Assembly: GCA_014237965.1 (NCBI GenBank) | Contig: JABABZ010000006.1 | Coordinates: 1-35,455, forward strand | Direction of reading: 5' to 3' | DNA: 35,455 bases | DNA from: Phycisphaerales bacterium | GTDB taxonomy: Bacteria; Planctomycetota; Phycisphaerae; Phycisphaerales; SM1A02 | Shown: positions 17,918 to 26,391 of the stretch, piece by piece | Position numbering within the stretch: the stretch's first letter is position 1 | How the letters are laid out: the number at the start of each line of letters is the position of its first letter | Notes under the pieces: model-generated | Database searches by the model: none | Told to the model about the DNA's origin: nothing | Seen by the model: the letters and a program-made list of their open reading frames with translations, nothing else | Position numbers and translations under genes: made by a program

Positions 17918-18724
17918 ATGTTCCGATCGCTATTCATCATTTGGCCGTCTGAGTCGAAGCGCCGCATTCGAAGACCACTCGGGTTTCTTGTCGGGGTGGC
18001 AGGCGCGTCGGCGATGATCGGTTCCGCACCGCCGACGCTCGACGGAGTGGAATCCTCGCTGTTGAAGTCCTTCGGCGGTGATCTCAAGGTGACGTCGAGC
18101 ACGGCGAAGATCGATCGGAAGAAGGTCCTCGATCGAATTCTCCAGGTGGGCGACGCCGATTTCGTGCAGTACGACGGCGATCACCGCACGCCGATCCGGG
18201 TCACCACGAAGAAGGCGGGGAAGACGCCGGGCGACTGGCCGAAGGGGGACTCGTCGCCGGTCCTGCTGACCGTTCCGGGCCACTCTTCGAACTGGATGAT
18301 TCGGAAGGGAGATTCCATCGTGGTCCCGGTTCAGGCCGATCTCACCGAATCGGTGTCGGTGCGATACGACCCGCCGGAAGTCCGCGCGTTCGCAGGAGCG
18401 GATCCGGCGCCTCTGACGATGTCCGTGAAGGTCTACGACATTCACGGAACCGGATCCCCGGAGCACACCGGTAGCTTGAAGGTGACGGCCCGTGATCGTG
18501 GCGTCTGGAAGGTCGTGACGCCCGGAGGAACCTTCGATGCCGTGCTCTATCGCATCGACTACCAGGGCGAGATCGGACCGGCCTCGGTCGAGGATTCCTC
18601 CCTGGTGTTCGCATCACCCGTCGCGGGCATCATCGCCAGCGTGAATCACAAGAAGATCTCGGCGCTCATCTTCTACAACAAGGACACGCGATTCGCCTAC
18701 ACGCTGGCGCCGACCGGGAAGTGA
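17918..18724 (+). CDS. hypothetical exported protein
   Basis: MFRSLFIIWPSESKRRIRRPLGFLVGVAGASAMIGSAPPT with signal-like N-terminus; no family recognised. Confidence 0.6.
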   Translation: MFRSLFIIWPSESKRRIRRPLGFLVGVAGASAMIGSAPPTLDGVESSLLKSFGGDLKVTSSTAKIDRKKVLDRILQVGDADFVQYDGDHRTPIRVTTKKAGKTPGDWPKGDSSPVLLTVPGHSSNWMIRKGDSIVVPVQADLTESVSVRYDPPEVRAFAGADPAPLTMSVKVYDIHGTGSPEHTGSLKVTARDRGVWKVVTPGGTFDAVLYRIDYQGEIGPASVEDSSLVFASPVAGIIASVNHKKISALIFYNKDTRFAYTLAPTGK

Positions 18725-18742
18725 CGCGGCCTCCGCCGGAGA

Positions 18743-19918
18743 TCAGGACTCGAGGCGAACCCCCTGGCAGGCGTGGACGATCATCGACTTCGGGGTCCTG
18801 CCGTAGGCATCCGCGAAGCGTCTTTCGACCGTCTGCCGCACGGTTTCGATCGAGGGAGACTCGACCAGGAGAATGGCGCTTCCGCCGAAGCCGCCGCCGG
18901 TCATTCGAGCACCAAAGCAGCCTTCGTCACGCAGGTCGGCGGCGGTGTCCACGATGCAATCGAGTTCGGGAATCGAGACTTCGAAGAGTTCACGAAGCGA
19001 GCGGTGGCCGTCGAGCAGGATCTCGCCGAGTTCGCGCAGATCACCGGCTTCAAGCGCGGCGACCGCGTCGTCGACCCGGGCATTCTCCTGAACGACGTGG
19101 GTCGCTCGTCTTCGGTCCCGTTCGGAGAGATCGGCGTCGGCGAGTGACTCGATCGATGCATCCCGGAGTGACCCGGCAAGGACCGCCTGGACCCGTTCGC
19201 AGGACTCGCGTCGATCGGCGTAGCCGCCGTCGGAGAGTCGATGGGTGACTCCGCTGTCCACGATCAAGACGACGGCCTCCTCCGGTGACGGCATCACCAC
19301 CGGAGTCAGGCGAAGGTCACGGCAGTCGATTCGAAGGGCCTTGCCTTCGATGCCTGCGGCGGAAATCAGCATGTCCATGATGCCGCAAGGGGTTCCGACG
19401 AACTCATGTTCGGCGGCCTGGGCCTGTCGGGCGAGGGTGTGGTGGTCTGCGGGCCGGTCGAAGAACGCGGCGAACGCCGCGCCGAGCGCCACCTCCACTG
19501 CGGCGCTCGACGAAAGCCCGGCACCCATGGGGATGTCGCTGGTGACCAGGACATTCAAGGGCTTCCCATCGGTGCCACCAGCGGCATGCAGGACGCCGAG
19601 CAGGTGGTTCACGAAGCGGTGATCCGGGCTCGGGTCGGGGACGGTGATCGGGGCTCCGGGATACTCGGCGGAGACTTCGAGATCGTGGGCGACGAAGACC
19701 GATCGATCGTCGGTGCCGGTTCCGATGGCGATGGCGGCTCGTGGGTCGATCGCGAATGGAAGCACGAGACCCTCGGTGTAGTCGACGTGTTCTCCGATCA
19801 GATTCACCCGGCCCGGTGCGGACGCCACGCAGGCGGGGGCCTCGCCGAAGCGATCGAGGAATGCGGACCGGGCTCGATCGGCGGTGGTCGGGCGCGATGG
19901 GTCGTTCGGGCCGGTCAT
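18743..19918 (-). CDS. galK: galactokinase (GHMP kinase)
   Basis: ASAPGRVNLIGEHVDYTEGLVLPFAI, MGAGLSSSAAVEVALG, CGIMDMLISAAG, GARMTGGGFGGSAILLV: all three GHMP/galactokinase motifs. Confidence 0.95.
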   Translation of the reverse strand: MTGPNDPSRPTTADRARSAFLDRFGEAPACVASAPGRVNLIGEHVDYTEGLVLPFAIDPRAAIAIGTGTDDRSVFVAHDLEVSAEYPGAPITVPDPSPDHRFVNHLLGVLHAAGGTDGKPLNVLVTSDIPMGAGLSSSAAVEVALGAAFAAFFDRPADHHTLARQAQAAEHEFVGTPCGIMDMLISAAGIEGKALRIDCRDLRLTPVVMPSPEEAVVLIVDSGVTHRLSDGGYADRRESCERVQAVLAGSLRDASIESLADADLSERDRRRATHVVQENARVDDAVAALEAGDLRELGEILLDGHRSLRELFEVSIPELDCIVDTAADLRDEGCFGARMTGGGFGGSAILLVESPSIETVRQTVERRFADAYGRTPKSMIVHACQGVRLES

Positions 19919-21339
19919 GGAGCGTCCGGGGCCGATCCCTCGGAGGTGTCGGGATTCGTCCATGCGGGCTGTTCACGAATCAATCGAAGGTCTTCGACGG
20001 TCTCCCGGAGTCGATCTCGCGACCACTCGTCTCGGCGGTCGTAGGCGCCGGTGGCGGCACGATGGTTTCGCACTCGAAGTTCGATCTTCTCGCCCAGACC
20101 GGCCAGAGGTCGCACCAGTTGATCGAATTGCTTCCGTCGCTTGAGGACCAGATCGAGCAGATCGATCTCGTTCTGCAGCGCGATGATGTCGTCGTCGATG
20201 CTCGGGCCATCGGCGATCTCTGAGAAGGGAATCGAAGCGCCGACGTGTCGATACTGGGCCTGGAGCGTCAAGTCGGCCTGGCGCGCCGCATCGACGCCCA
20301 GTCGGTTGAGTCGATCCGCGGTCGCCGCGAGGAGCGACTCGATGTCGTCCTTGGAGCGTTCGTCGATGTCATCGGATTCCAGGACGTCGAAGATCAACCG
20401 GTCGAGACGCAGGTCTTCGACGAAGAGTGCGGGGTGGGCGAGTTCGTGGTGCCGTCGGACGATCTGGAGAAAGACCAGTGGCGGCAGGCGTCGGGCGAGA
20501 CCCGCGACCATCTCCGCGTTCAGTCTTCGTCGAGGGATTTCGGTCGCGACCATGGCATCATCGAGCGCTTCGAATTCCGCCTCCAACCGTGCTCTTTCCT
20601 CGCCGTCGACGAGTCGTCGCCAGCCGGGTCCGAGTTCGACCTCGAGGTTCGCCCGCATCCGCTCGATCGCTTCGAGTCTCGACCATCGGTCCACCAGCGC
20701 CGTATCCACTTCGACGTCCCACTGGTCGAGGGCGGGAAGCACTGCATCGAGAAGCTCGGGATCCGCGGCGACGGACTCGAGCAGGTCGGCGGCCTCGATC
20801 GACGTCCCCGGGAGTCGGTCCGGGAAACCGAGGAGCTCGCGACGACGCTTCCTCCGTTGTCGCACGGTCGCCGCGGATTGATCACCCTTGACCTCTTCGC
20901 CGCGCTCCGCGAGACGAAGGCGATCGAAGACCGCGGCGTCCGCGGCGTCGGCGGCGCGAAACGCCTGTCCCCGCGCATTCAGGAGTGCCGTGAGTTCGGG
21001 CGTGAAACTCGTCTCGATCCGGCCGATCTGAGGATCGATGGAGAAACAGGCTGCCCAGCGCTCGCGGATCGTCTTGATGGGGCCGTCGAGAAGGGGTTCC
21101 CAGGTTCGCTGGTAGGTCTCGATGGCTTCCGCGACCGCTTCGTCGTCCTCGATTCCGAGTTTCTCGGCCAACCCGCGGATCCGAGCTTCGTCCATGGCCG
21201 ACGGTTCGTAGAGCGAACGAAGATCCCGTTCGAGTCTCGCTCGCTCGGCCGCGGAGATCTGCGCCTCCGCGGTGTCCGGGGCTCCGAGGATCATCAAGGT
21301 CAGGCAGAACGACAGGAACGTCACGCGGCCTGTGATCAT
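19915..21339 (-). CDS. hypothetical exported, highly charged alpha-helical protein
   Basis: Signal peptide MITGRVTFLSFCLTLMILGAPDTAEAQ, then Glu/Arg/Asp/Leu-rich sequence. Overlaps the galK start by 4 nt. Confidence 0.65.
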   Translation of the reverse strand: MITGRVTFLSFCLTLMILGAPDTAEAQISAAERARLERDLRSLYEPSAMDEARIRGLAEKLGIEDDEAVAEAIETYQRTWEPLLDGPIKTIRERWAACFSIDPQIGRIETSFTPELTALLNARGQAFRAADAADAAVFDRLRLAERGEEVKGDQSAATVRQRRKRRRELLGFPDRLPGTSIEAADLLESVAADPELLDAVLPALDQWDVEVDTALVDRWSRLEAIERMRANLEVELGPGWRRLVDGEERARLEAEFEALDDAMVATEIPRRRLNAEMVAGLARRLPPLVFLQIVRRHHELAHPALFVEDLRLDRLIFDVLESDDIDERSKDDIESLLAATADRLNRLGVDAARQADLTLQAQYRHVGASIPFSEIADGPSIDDDIIALQNEIDLLDLVLKRRKQFDQLVRPLAGLGEKIELRVRNHRAATGAYDRRDEWSRDRLRETVEDLRLIREQPAWTNPDTSEGSAPDAP

Positions 21340-21412
21340 CGATGATGCTGGAATGGAATCGATCTTGAGCGTGGCGAAACTCCGTCCGAGGGGACCTGGT
21401 CGGTCATGGTGG

Positions 21413-22300
21413 TCAGTCCTGAAGATCGTATCGGTCCACCCAGTCCCGATCCTCTTCATATCCCACTGCAACGAGCGCGTCTCCCGCGAGTTCGTCGAAT
21501 CTGCGTGCGGCGGTGGGCCCGAAGTGATTGACCCAGTCGCCGGCGACGCCCTTGCGGATGAACGAGCCACGGTCCTCTTCGCCGGCCTTTCGTCCGCCGG
21601 TCTGTCGGGCCATCGAATACTTCTCGACCGTCTGTCGGACCACCCAGTCATCCGGGCGATTGCCGGTGAGTCCTTCGATCGAGGAAGAGAGCGTTTCAGC
21701 GGTGTCCGCGACGAGATCTTCGTAACTCAGATAGACGACGCCCGGTCGGCCGCGTCCGCCGTCATGCCACTCCATCACGTGGTCCCGCCAGTTTCGGGGT
21801 GAGTCTCGAGGGTTCTGGAACTCGTGCTCGATGAACGGACCGAGATTTCGTCGAGTGTCGTCCGGGTCGTAGCCGGCGCCGAAGATTCGATCGTAGACCT
21901 GCCCGAAGCGGCGGACGACGGTGGGATTCCCCGCCTGAAGTTCACGCATCCGGTGAAAGTAGAAGGACACCATGACATCACGCCCGTCACGGCGGAGGTA
22001 CCAGGCATGGTCGAGTCCCTTCCGCCACGGCCAGTGATTGTGAAGAACGCAGGCGCAACCGATCGGAAAGATGTTGTGCTCGGGGTAGGGGATCTGCATG
22101 ACTTCCGAGGCCATCTTTCCGAACCAGGTCCCACCGGCCTTCGGATATTCGCAATCGAGATGGAAGTTCAGGGTCCGCCCGTACCTCGTGGCGAGGCTGC
22201 GATTCAGTCGGTTGGAGACCGAACGCATCGTCACGACGACGCGGTTCTGCACCGGCGCAAATCCCATTCGAGCGTTCTTTCGAGGCGTGGCGGTACTCAT
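21413..22300 (-). CDS. PAPS-dependent sulfotransferase family protein
   Basis: CEYPKAGGTWFGKMASEV (5'-phosphosulfate-binding loop-like), RRDGRDVMVSFYFHR, VVYLSYEDLVADTAETL, FIRKGVAGDWVNHF. Confidence 0.85.
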   Translation of the reverse strand: MSTATPRKNARMGFAPVQNRVVVTMRSVSNRLNRSLATRYGRTLNFHLDCEYPKAGGTWFGKMASEVMQIPYPEHNIFPIGCACVLHNHWPWRKGLDHAWYLRRDGRDVMVSFYFHRMRELQAGNPTVVRRFGQVYDRIFGAGYDPDDTRRNLGPFIEHEFQNPRDSPRNWRDHVMEWHDGGRGRPGVVYLSYEDLVADTAETLSSSIEGLTGNRPDDWVVRQTVEKYSMARQTGGRKAGEEDRGSFIRKGVAGDWVNHFGPTAARRFDELAGDALVAVGYEEDRDWVDRYDLQD

Positions 22301-22418
22301 GTCTTTCATGATACGGAGGAGGCGGTTCAGGGGGTGGGGCGACTGGTCTCCGAGCACGCCTACGGGATGGCGACGGAGGAATGGTACGCTTCGGGACCCC
22401 GATGCCCGAATGGAGCCG

Positions 22419-23120
22419 ATGATGAGCGGATTGGTGATCTTCGATCTCGATGGAACCCTGGCGCTCACCAGCGAAGTCGATGATTCCTGTTGGATCGAGG
22501 CGGCCCGCGAAGTCCTGGGACTGGAGTCGATCGAGACCGACTGGGGGCACTATGAGCACTCGACCGATGAAGCGATCGCGATGGAGCTCATCTCCCGACG
22601 GACGAGTCTTCCGCCGACCGAGGACACCGTGCATCTGGTCCGGGACGCCTTCGTGCGTCGCGTCGAAGCCGCGGCCGGACGAGACCCCGGACTCTTCCGG
22701 CCCGTGCCCGGTGCCACGACCGTCTTCGCTCGGCTTCGGGATGCCGGTTGGCAGGTGGCGATCGCCACGGGCGGCTGGAGAACCACCGCTCGTCTGAAGT
22801 TGAAGGCCGCGGGTGTGTCCGATTCGGAGGTTCCGGCCGCCCATGCGGACGATGGACACCCCCGCGAAGACATCATCAGACGAGCCTTCGAACGAGCGTC
22901 CGATGTTTCCGGTGAGGAGATCGAGCGGGTCGTCTACGTTGGAGATGGTCGTTGGGACGTGATCGCCACCGATCGAATGGGGATCGGATTCGTCGGTCTC
23001 GCGGGTGGTGATCGGGCGGAGATGCTCCGCGCCGCGGGAGCGGCGGATGTGAGACCGGACTACCTCGATTTTTCAGCGTTCCTATCTGCGGTGAATCGCC
23101 GTGCAACGCCGTTTTCTTGA
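22419..23120 (+). CDS. HAD-superfamily hydrolase
   Basis: LVIFDLDGTLALTSEVDD, VAIATGGWRTTARLKLKAAGV, VVYVGDGRWDVIATDRMGIGFVGL. Confidence 0.85.
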   Translation: MMSGLVIFDLDGTLALTSEVDDSCWIEAAREVLGLESIETDWGHYEHSTDEAIAMELISRRTSLPPTEDTVHLVRDAFVRRVEAAAGRDPGLFRPVPGATTVFARLRDAGWQVAIATGGWRTTARLKLKAAGVSDSEVPAAHADDGHPREDIIRRAFERASDVSGEEIERVVYVGDGRWDVIATDRMGIGFVGLAGGDRAEMLRAAGAADVRPDYLDFSAFLSAVNRRATPFS

Positions 23121-23129
23121 CTCACATGA

Positions 23130-23149
23130 CCGATTGACGGGTCAATCGG
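23130..23149. terminator. perfect inverted repeat; candidate terminator or operator between the HAD gene and lemA
   Basis: CCGATTGAC-GG-GTCAATCGG, starting about 10 nt after the HAD stop codon; 8-9 bp perfect stem. No following T-run. Confidence 0.4.
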
Positions 23150-23291
23150 ACGCGTCCCCGTCGCGGTATTGATTATCTTCTATCTCCGTGACGTCGGTTT
23201 TCGATATCGCCGGACAGGGTGATCTCGAAGTTTCGGTGCGACGGTCTTCTTCGTTTCCTCTTCCGGGATCTTCCCCAGTTCGGAGCTTCTC

Positions 23292-23873
23292 ATGACGACG
23301 ATGGCGCTTCTCATTCCTCTCTTGGTCGTTGCAGGCCTGGTGTTACTCGTGGTCATTTTCGTGATCGGTCTCTACAACGGCCTGCAGCGGAAGAAGCTCG
23401 GTGTCGAGAATTCATGGAGCGACATCGATGTCCAGCTCAAGCGACGGCATGATCTGATTCCGAATCTGGTGAACTCGGTCAAAGGCTACGCCTCGCACGA
23501 ATCCGGCACCTTCGAAGCGGTGACCGCGGCTCGGGCGGCCGCGACGAGTGCCAGCGGAGTCTCTGAACAGGCGGGCGCCGAGAGCATGCTGACGCAGGCG
23601 CTCGGAAAGCTCATGGTGGTCGCCGAGGCGTATCCGGATCTCAAGGCGAACACGAACTTCCTTCAACTGCAGGAAGAACTGACCAGCACCGAGAACAAGA
23701 TCGGCTTCGCTCGACAGCACTACAACCGAACGGTGAACACGTACAACGAGGCGACGAAGGTCTTCCCGTCGAACATCATCGCTGGAATGTTCGGATTCAA
23801 CGAGAAGGACTTCTTCGAACTCGACGAGAACGAAGCGGCCGCCGTGAAGCAGGCACCGAAGGTCGAGTTCTGA
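23292..23873 (+). CDS. LemA family protein (copy 1)
   Basis: VENSWSDIDVQLKRRHDLIPNLVNSVKGYASHE...LGKLMVVAEAYPDLKANTNFLQLQEELTSTENKIGFARQHYNRTVNTYN...PSNIIAGMFGF. Confidence 0.95.
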   Translation: MTTMALLIPLLVVAGLVLLVVIFVIGLYNGLQRKKLGVENSWSDIDVQLKRRHDLIPNLVNSVKGYASHESGTFEAVTAARAAATSASGVSEQAGAESMLTQALGKLMVVAEAYPDLKANTNFLQLQEELTSTENKIGFARQHYNRTVNTYNEATKVFPSNIIAGMFGFNEKDFFELDENEAAAVKQAPKVEF

Positions 23874-24000
23874 GTCGTCGTCTTCGAGGTCCGCGTGAGG
23901 TGGTCTTCTTCCGTTCTTCGCATGCCCGTGGGGGATCGAGGAAGTCGGAGATGGCGTCCGGTGGTTTTCTCCGGTGGGGCCGACACGGGAGGGTTCGGCC

Positions 24001-24714
24001 ATGGAAGTGATCCTGATCATCCTGGTCGTGGTGGCCGTGATCGCGGGGCTGGTGTTCAGTCATCGGCTGGCGCGAAAGCGACGAGAGGCGATGCAGGCGT
24101 TCGCGGCCGACCGCGGACTTGCTTTCATCGCGGGGCACGATTCGTCTCATGACGATCGGTTCGGACGTTTCGGAATGTTCCGGCGGGGGCATTCCCGCGC
24201 CGCTTTCAACACGATGGACGGAACGATGGCGATGGGGGACCGGTCGGTCCGGGTTCGAGCCGGCGACTTCAGATTCCGGGAGGAGCGTGGATCCGGCAAG
24301 AATCGACGGACCGTGACCGTGAATCTCAGTTACCTCATCGTGTGGAATCCATTCGGCGAGGGACCGGAGACCATCGTCCGCCGTGAGGGGATCTTCGATC
24401 GTTTGAAGGGCGTGCTCGGCTTCGATGACATCGACTTCGAGAGCGTCGAGTTCAGCAAGGCCTATCACGTCTCCAGCGACGACAAGCGGTTCGCCTACGA
24501 CCTCATCGACCCTCGGATGATGGAATTCATCATGTCCACCTCGCCGCCCGCGTTCGAGATCGACGGCGAACTCATCTGCATTTCGGACGGGAAGAGGCGG
24601 TGGGACATCGAGGGGTTCGGTCGGCACTTCGACTGGGCCCGTGATTTCCTGAACCACTGGCCTCGGCATCTGGCGAAGTCGATGGCCGAGCGAGACACGA
24701 AAGGAAGCCAATGA
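24001..24714 (+). CDS. membrane-anchored protein, DUF3137-like C-terminal region
   Basis: N-terminal TM MEVILIILVVVAVIAGLVF; C-terminal FESVEFSKAYHVSSDDKRFAYDLIDPRMMEFIMSTSPPAFEIDGELICIS resembles DUF3137. Lies between two lemA genes. Confidence 0.65.
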   Translation: MEVILIILVVVAVIAGLVFSHRLARKRREAMQAFAADRGLAFIAGHDSSHDDRFGRFGMFRRGHSRAAFNTMDGTMAMGDRSVRVRAGDFRFREERGSGKNRRTVTVNLSYLIVWNPFGEGPETIVRREGIFDRLKGVLGFDDIDFESVEFSKAYHVSSDDKRFAYDLIDPRMMEFIMSTSPPAFEIDGELICISDGKRRWDIEGFGRHFDWARDFLNHWPRHLAKSMAERDTKGSQ

Positions 24715-25265
24715 TCGCGATCGTCATCGTCGGTGTGGTCCTGTTGATGGTCCTGATCTGGGCGGTCGTCACCTTCAATCGGCTGGTTTCCGTCCGTCAG
24801 CATCTCAAGGAGAGCTGGTCCGACGTCGACGTCGAGCTCAAGCGACGTTACGACCTCATCCCGAATCTGGTCTCGACCGTGAAGGGGTACGCGGCCCACG
24901 AGCGGGAGACGCTCGAGAAGGTGGTGGAACTCCGGAATCACGCCCAGGCGAACCATGGGCGTCCCGATCGGCAGAGTGGCGACGAGCAGGCCCTGGTTTC
25001 GGGGCTCGGAAGGCTCATGGCGGTGGCCGAGGCGTATCCCGATCTGAAGGCCGATGCGAACTTCATGGCCTTGCAGGAGGAACTGGCCAACACCGAGGAT
25101 CGCATTGCGGCGGGACGTCGGTTCTACAACGGCAACGTTCGAGAGATGAACCAGCTCTGCACCACGGTGCCGTCGAACATCGTGGCGAATCTCTTCGGTT
25201 TCGAGTCGGAGGGCTTCTTCGAAGTCGACTCGACCACGCGCGAACCCGTCTCCACGGACTTCTAG
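24711..25265 (+). CDS. LemA family protein (copy 2)
   Basis: LKESWSDVDVELKRRYDLIPNLVSTVKGYAAHE...LGRLMAVAEAYPDLKADANFMALQEELANTEDRIAAGRRFYN...PSNIVANLFGFE; ATGA overlap with the upstream gene. Confidence 0.95.
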   Translation: MIAIVIVGVVLLMVLIWAVVTFNRLVSVRQHLKESWSDVDVELKRRYDLIPNLVSTVKGYAAHERETLEKVVELRNHAQANHGRPDRQSGDEQALVSGLGRLMAVAEAYPDLKADANFMALQEELANTEDRIAAGRRFYNGNVREMNQLCTTVPSNIVANLFGFESEGFFEVDSTTREPVSTDF

Positions 25266-25352
25266 CGACCCGAGCCCGGTTCGGCCGCCAAGATCCAGAG
25301 ATCGATGTTCCCGGGACTGGCATTGATCGCTCATTGCCCCGATGATGCGGGC

Positions 25353-26369
25353 ATGGCAAGAGAGCGAATCGTCTCCGGGGAGTCGCAGGATGGGGAGAAG
25401 CACTCCGTGCCCGAGCCCTCCGTGTCATCCGGGCCGGTGGTTCGCCCGAAGACCCTCCAGGACTACGTCGGCCAGTCGGCACTGGTCGAACGGCTTTCCA
25501 TCGCGATGGAAGCGGTCAAAGGTCGCGGGGAGTCGATGGAACATGTCCTGTTGCATGGCCCACCCGGACTCGGGAAGACCACCCTGGCGCATGTCATCGC
25601 CAATGAGATGGGCTCGACGGCCTGGGTGACCAGCGGGCCGGCCTTGAACAAGGCGGCGGATCTGGTCGGCACGCTGACGAAACTCGGCGAGGGTGACGTG
25701 CTCTTCATCGACGAGATCCACCGGCTGCCGCCCGCGGTCGAAGAGTACATCTATCCCGCGATGGAGGACTTCAAGGTCGACTTCACAGTCGACAGCGGGA
25801 TGCACGCCAAGGTGATCACGCTCACGTTGAAACCGTTCACGTTGATCGGTGCGACGACCCGCGCGGGAATGCTCACGCAGCCGTTGCGAGCTCGTTTCGG
25901 GATCACGCATCATCTCGAGTACTACCCGCACTCCGACCTGATCGAGATTCTCCAGCGTGCCGTGGTTCGCATGGGTATCCCGACGGTGGCGGCCAGTGGC
26001 GTCGACGCGATCGCGGAGAGAAGTCGCGGAACACCACGAGTGGCGCTTCGGCTGCTTCGCCGGGTTCGAGACTTCGCGGAAGTTCGCGGAACGGGCGCGA
26101 TCGACGCGCCGGCCGTCACGGCGGCGCTCGAACTTGAAGGCGTGGACGACCTCGGACTCGACGAGATCGATCGAAAGTACCTGCGGGTGCTGGCCGAGGT
26201 CTATGAAGGTGGTCCCGCCGGTCTGGAAGCGATCGCGGCCACGATGGGCGGCGATGCCGGAACGCTCGAGGACATCGTCGAGCCCTACCTGCTTCAGATC
26301 GGTTTTCTTTCACGGACCCCGCGAGGCCGGAAACTCACGGCTGCCGGCGAGGGGCACCTGCGGGGCTGA
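25353..26369 (+). CDS. ruvB: Holliday junction branch migration DNA helicase RuvB
   Basis: RPKTLQDYVGQ, HVLLHGPPGLGKTTLAHVIANEMG, VLFIDEIHRLPPAVEEYIYPAMEDF, LIGATTRAGMLTQPLRARFGI, GLDEIDRKYLRVL. Upstream alternative start at 25305. Confidence 0.97.
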   Translation: MARERIVSGESQDGEKHSVPEPSVSSGPVVRPKTLQDYVGQSALVERLSIAMEAVKGRGESMEHVLLHGPPGLGKTTLAHVIANEMGSTAWVTSGPALNKAADLVGTLTKLGEGDVLFIDEIHRLPPAVEEYIYPAMEDFKVDFTVDSGMHAKVITLTLKPFTLIGATTRAGMLTQPLRARFGITHHLEYYPHSDLIEILQRAVVRMGIPTVAASGVDAIAERSRGTPRVALRLLRRVRDFAEVRGTGAIDAPAVTAALELEGVDDLGLDEIDRKYLRVLAEVYEGGPAGLEAIAATMGGDAGTLEDIVEPYLLQIGFLSRTPRGRKLTAAGEGHLRG

Positions 26370-26391
26370 GCGCTGCCGCGACGCGCCGGAT

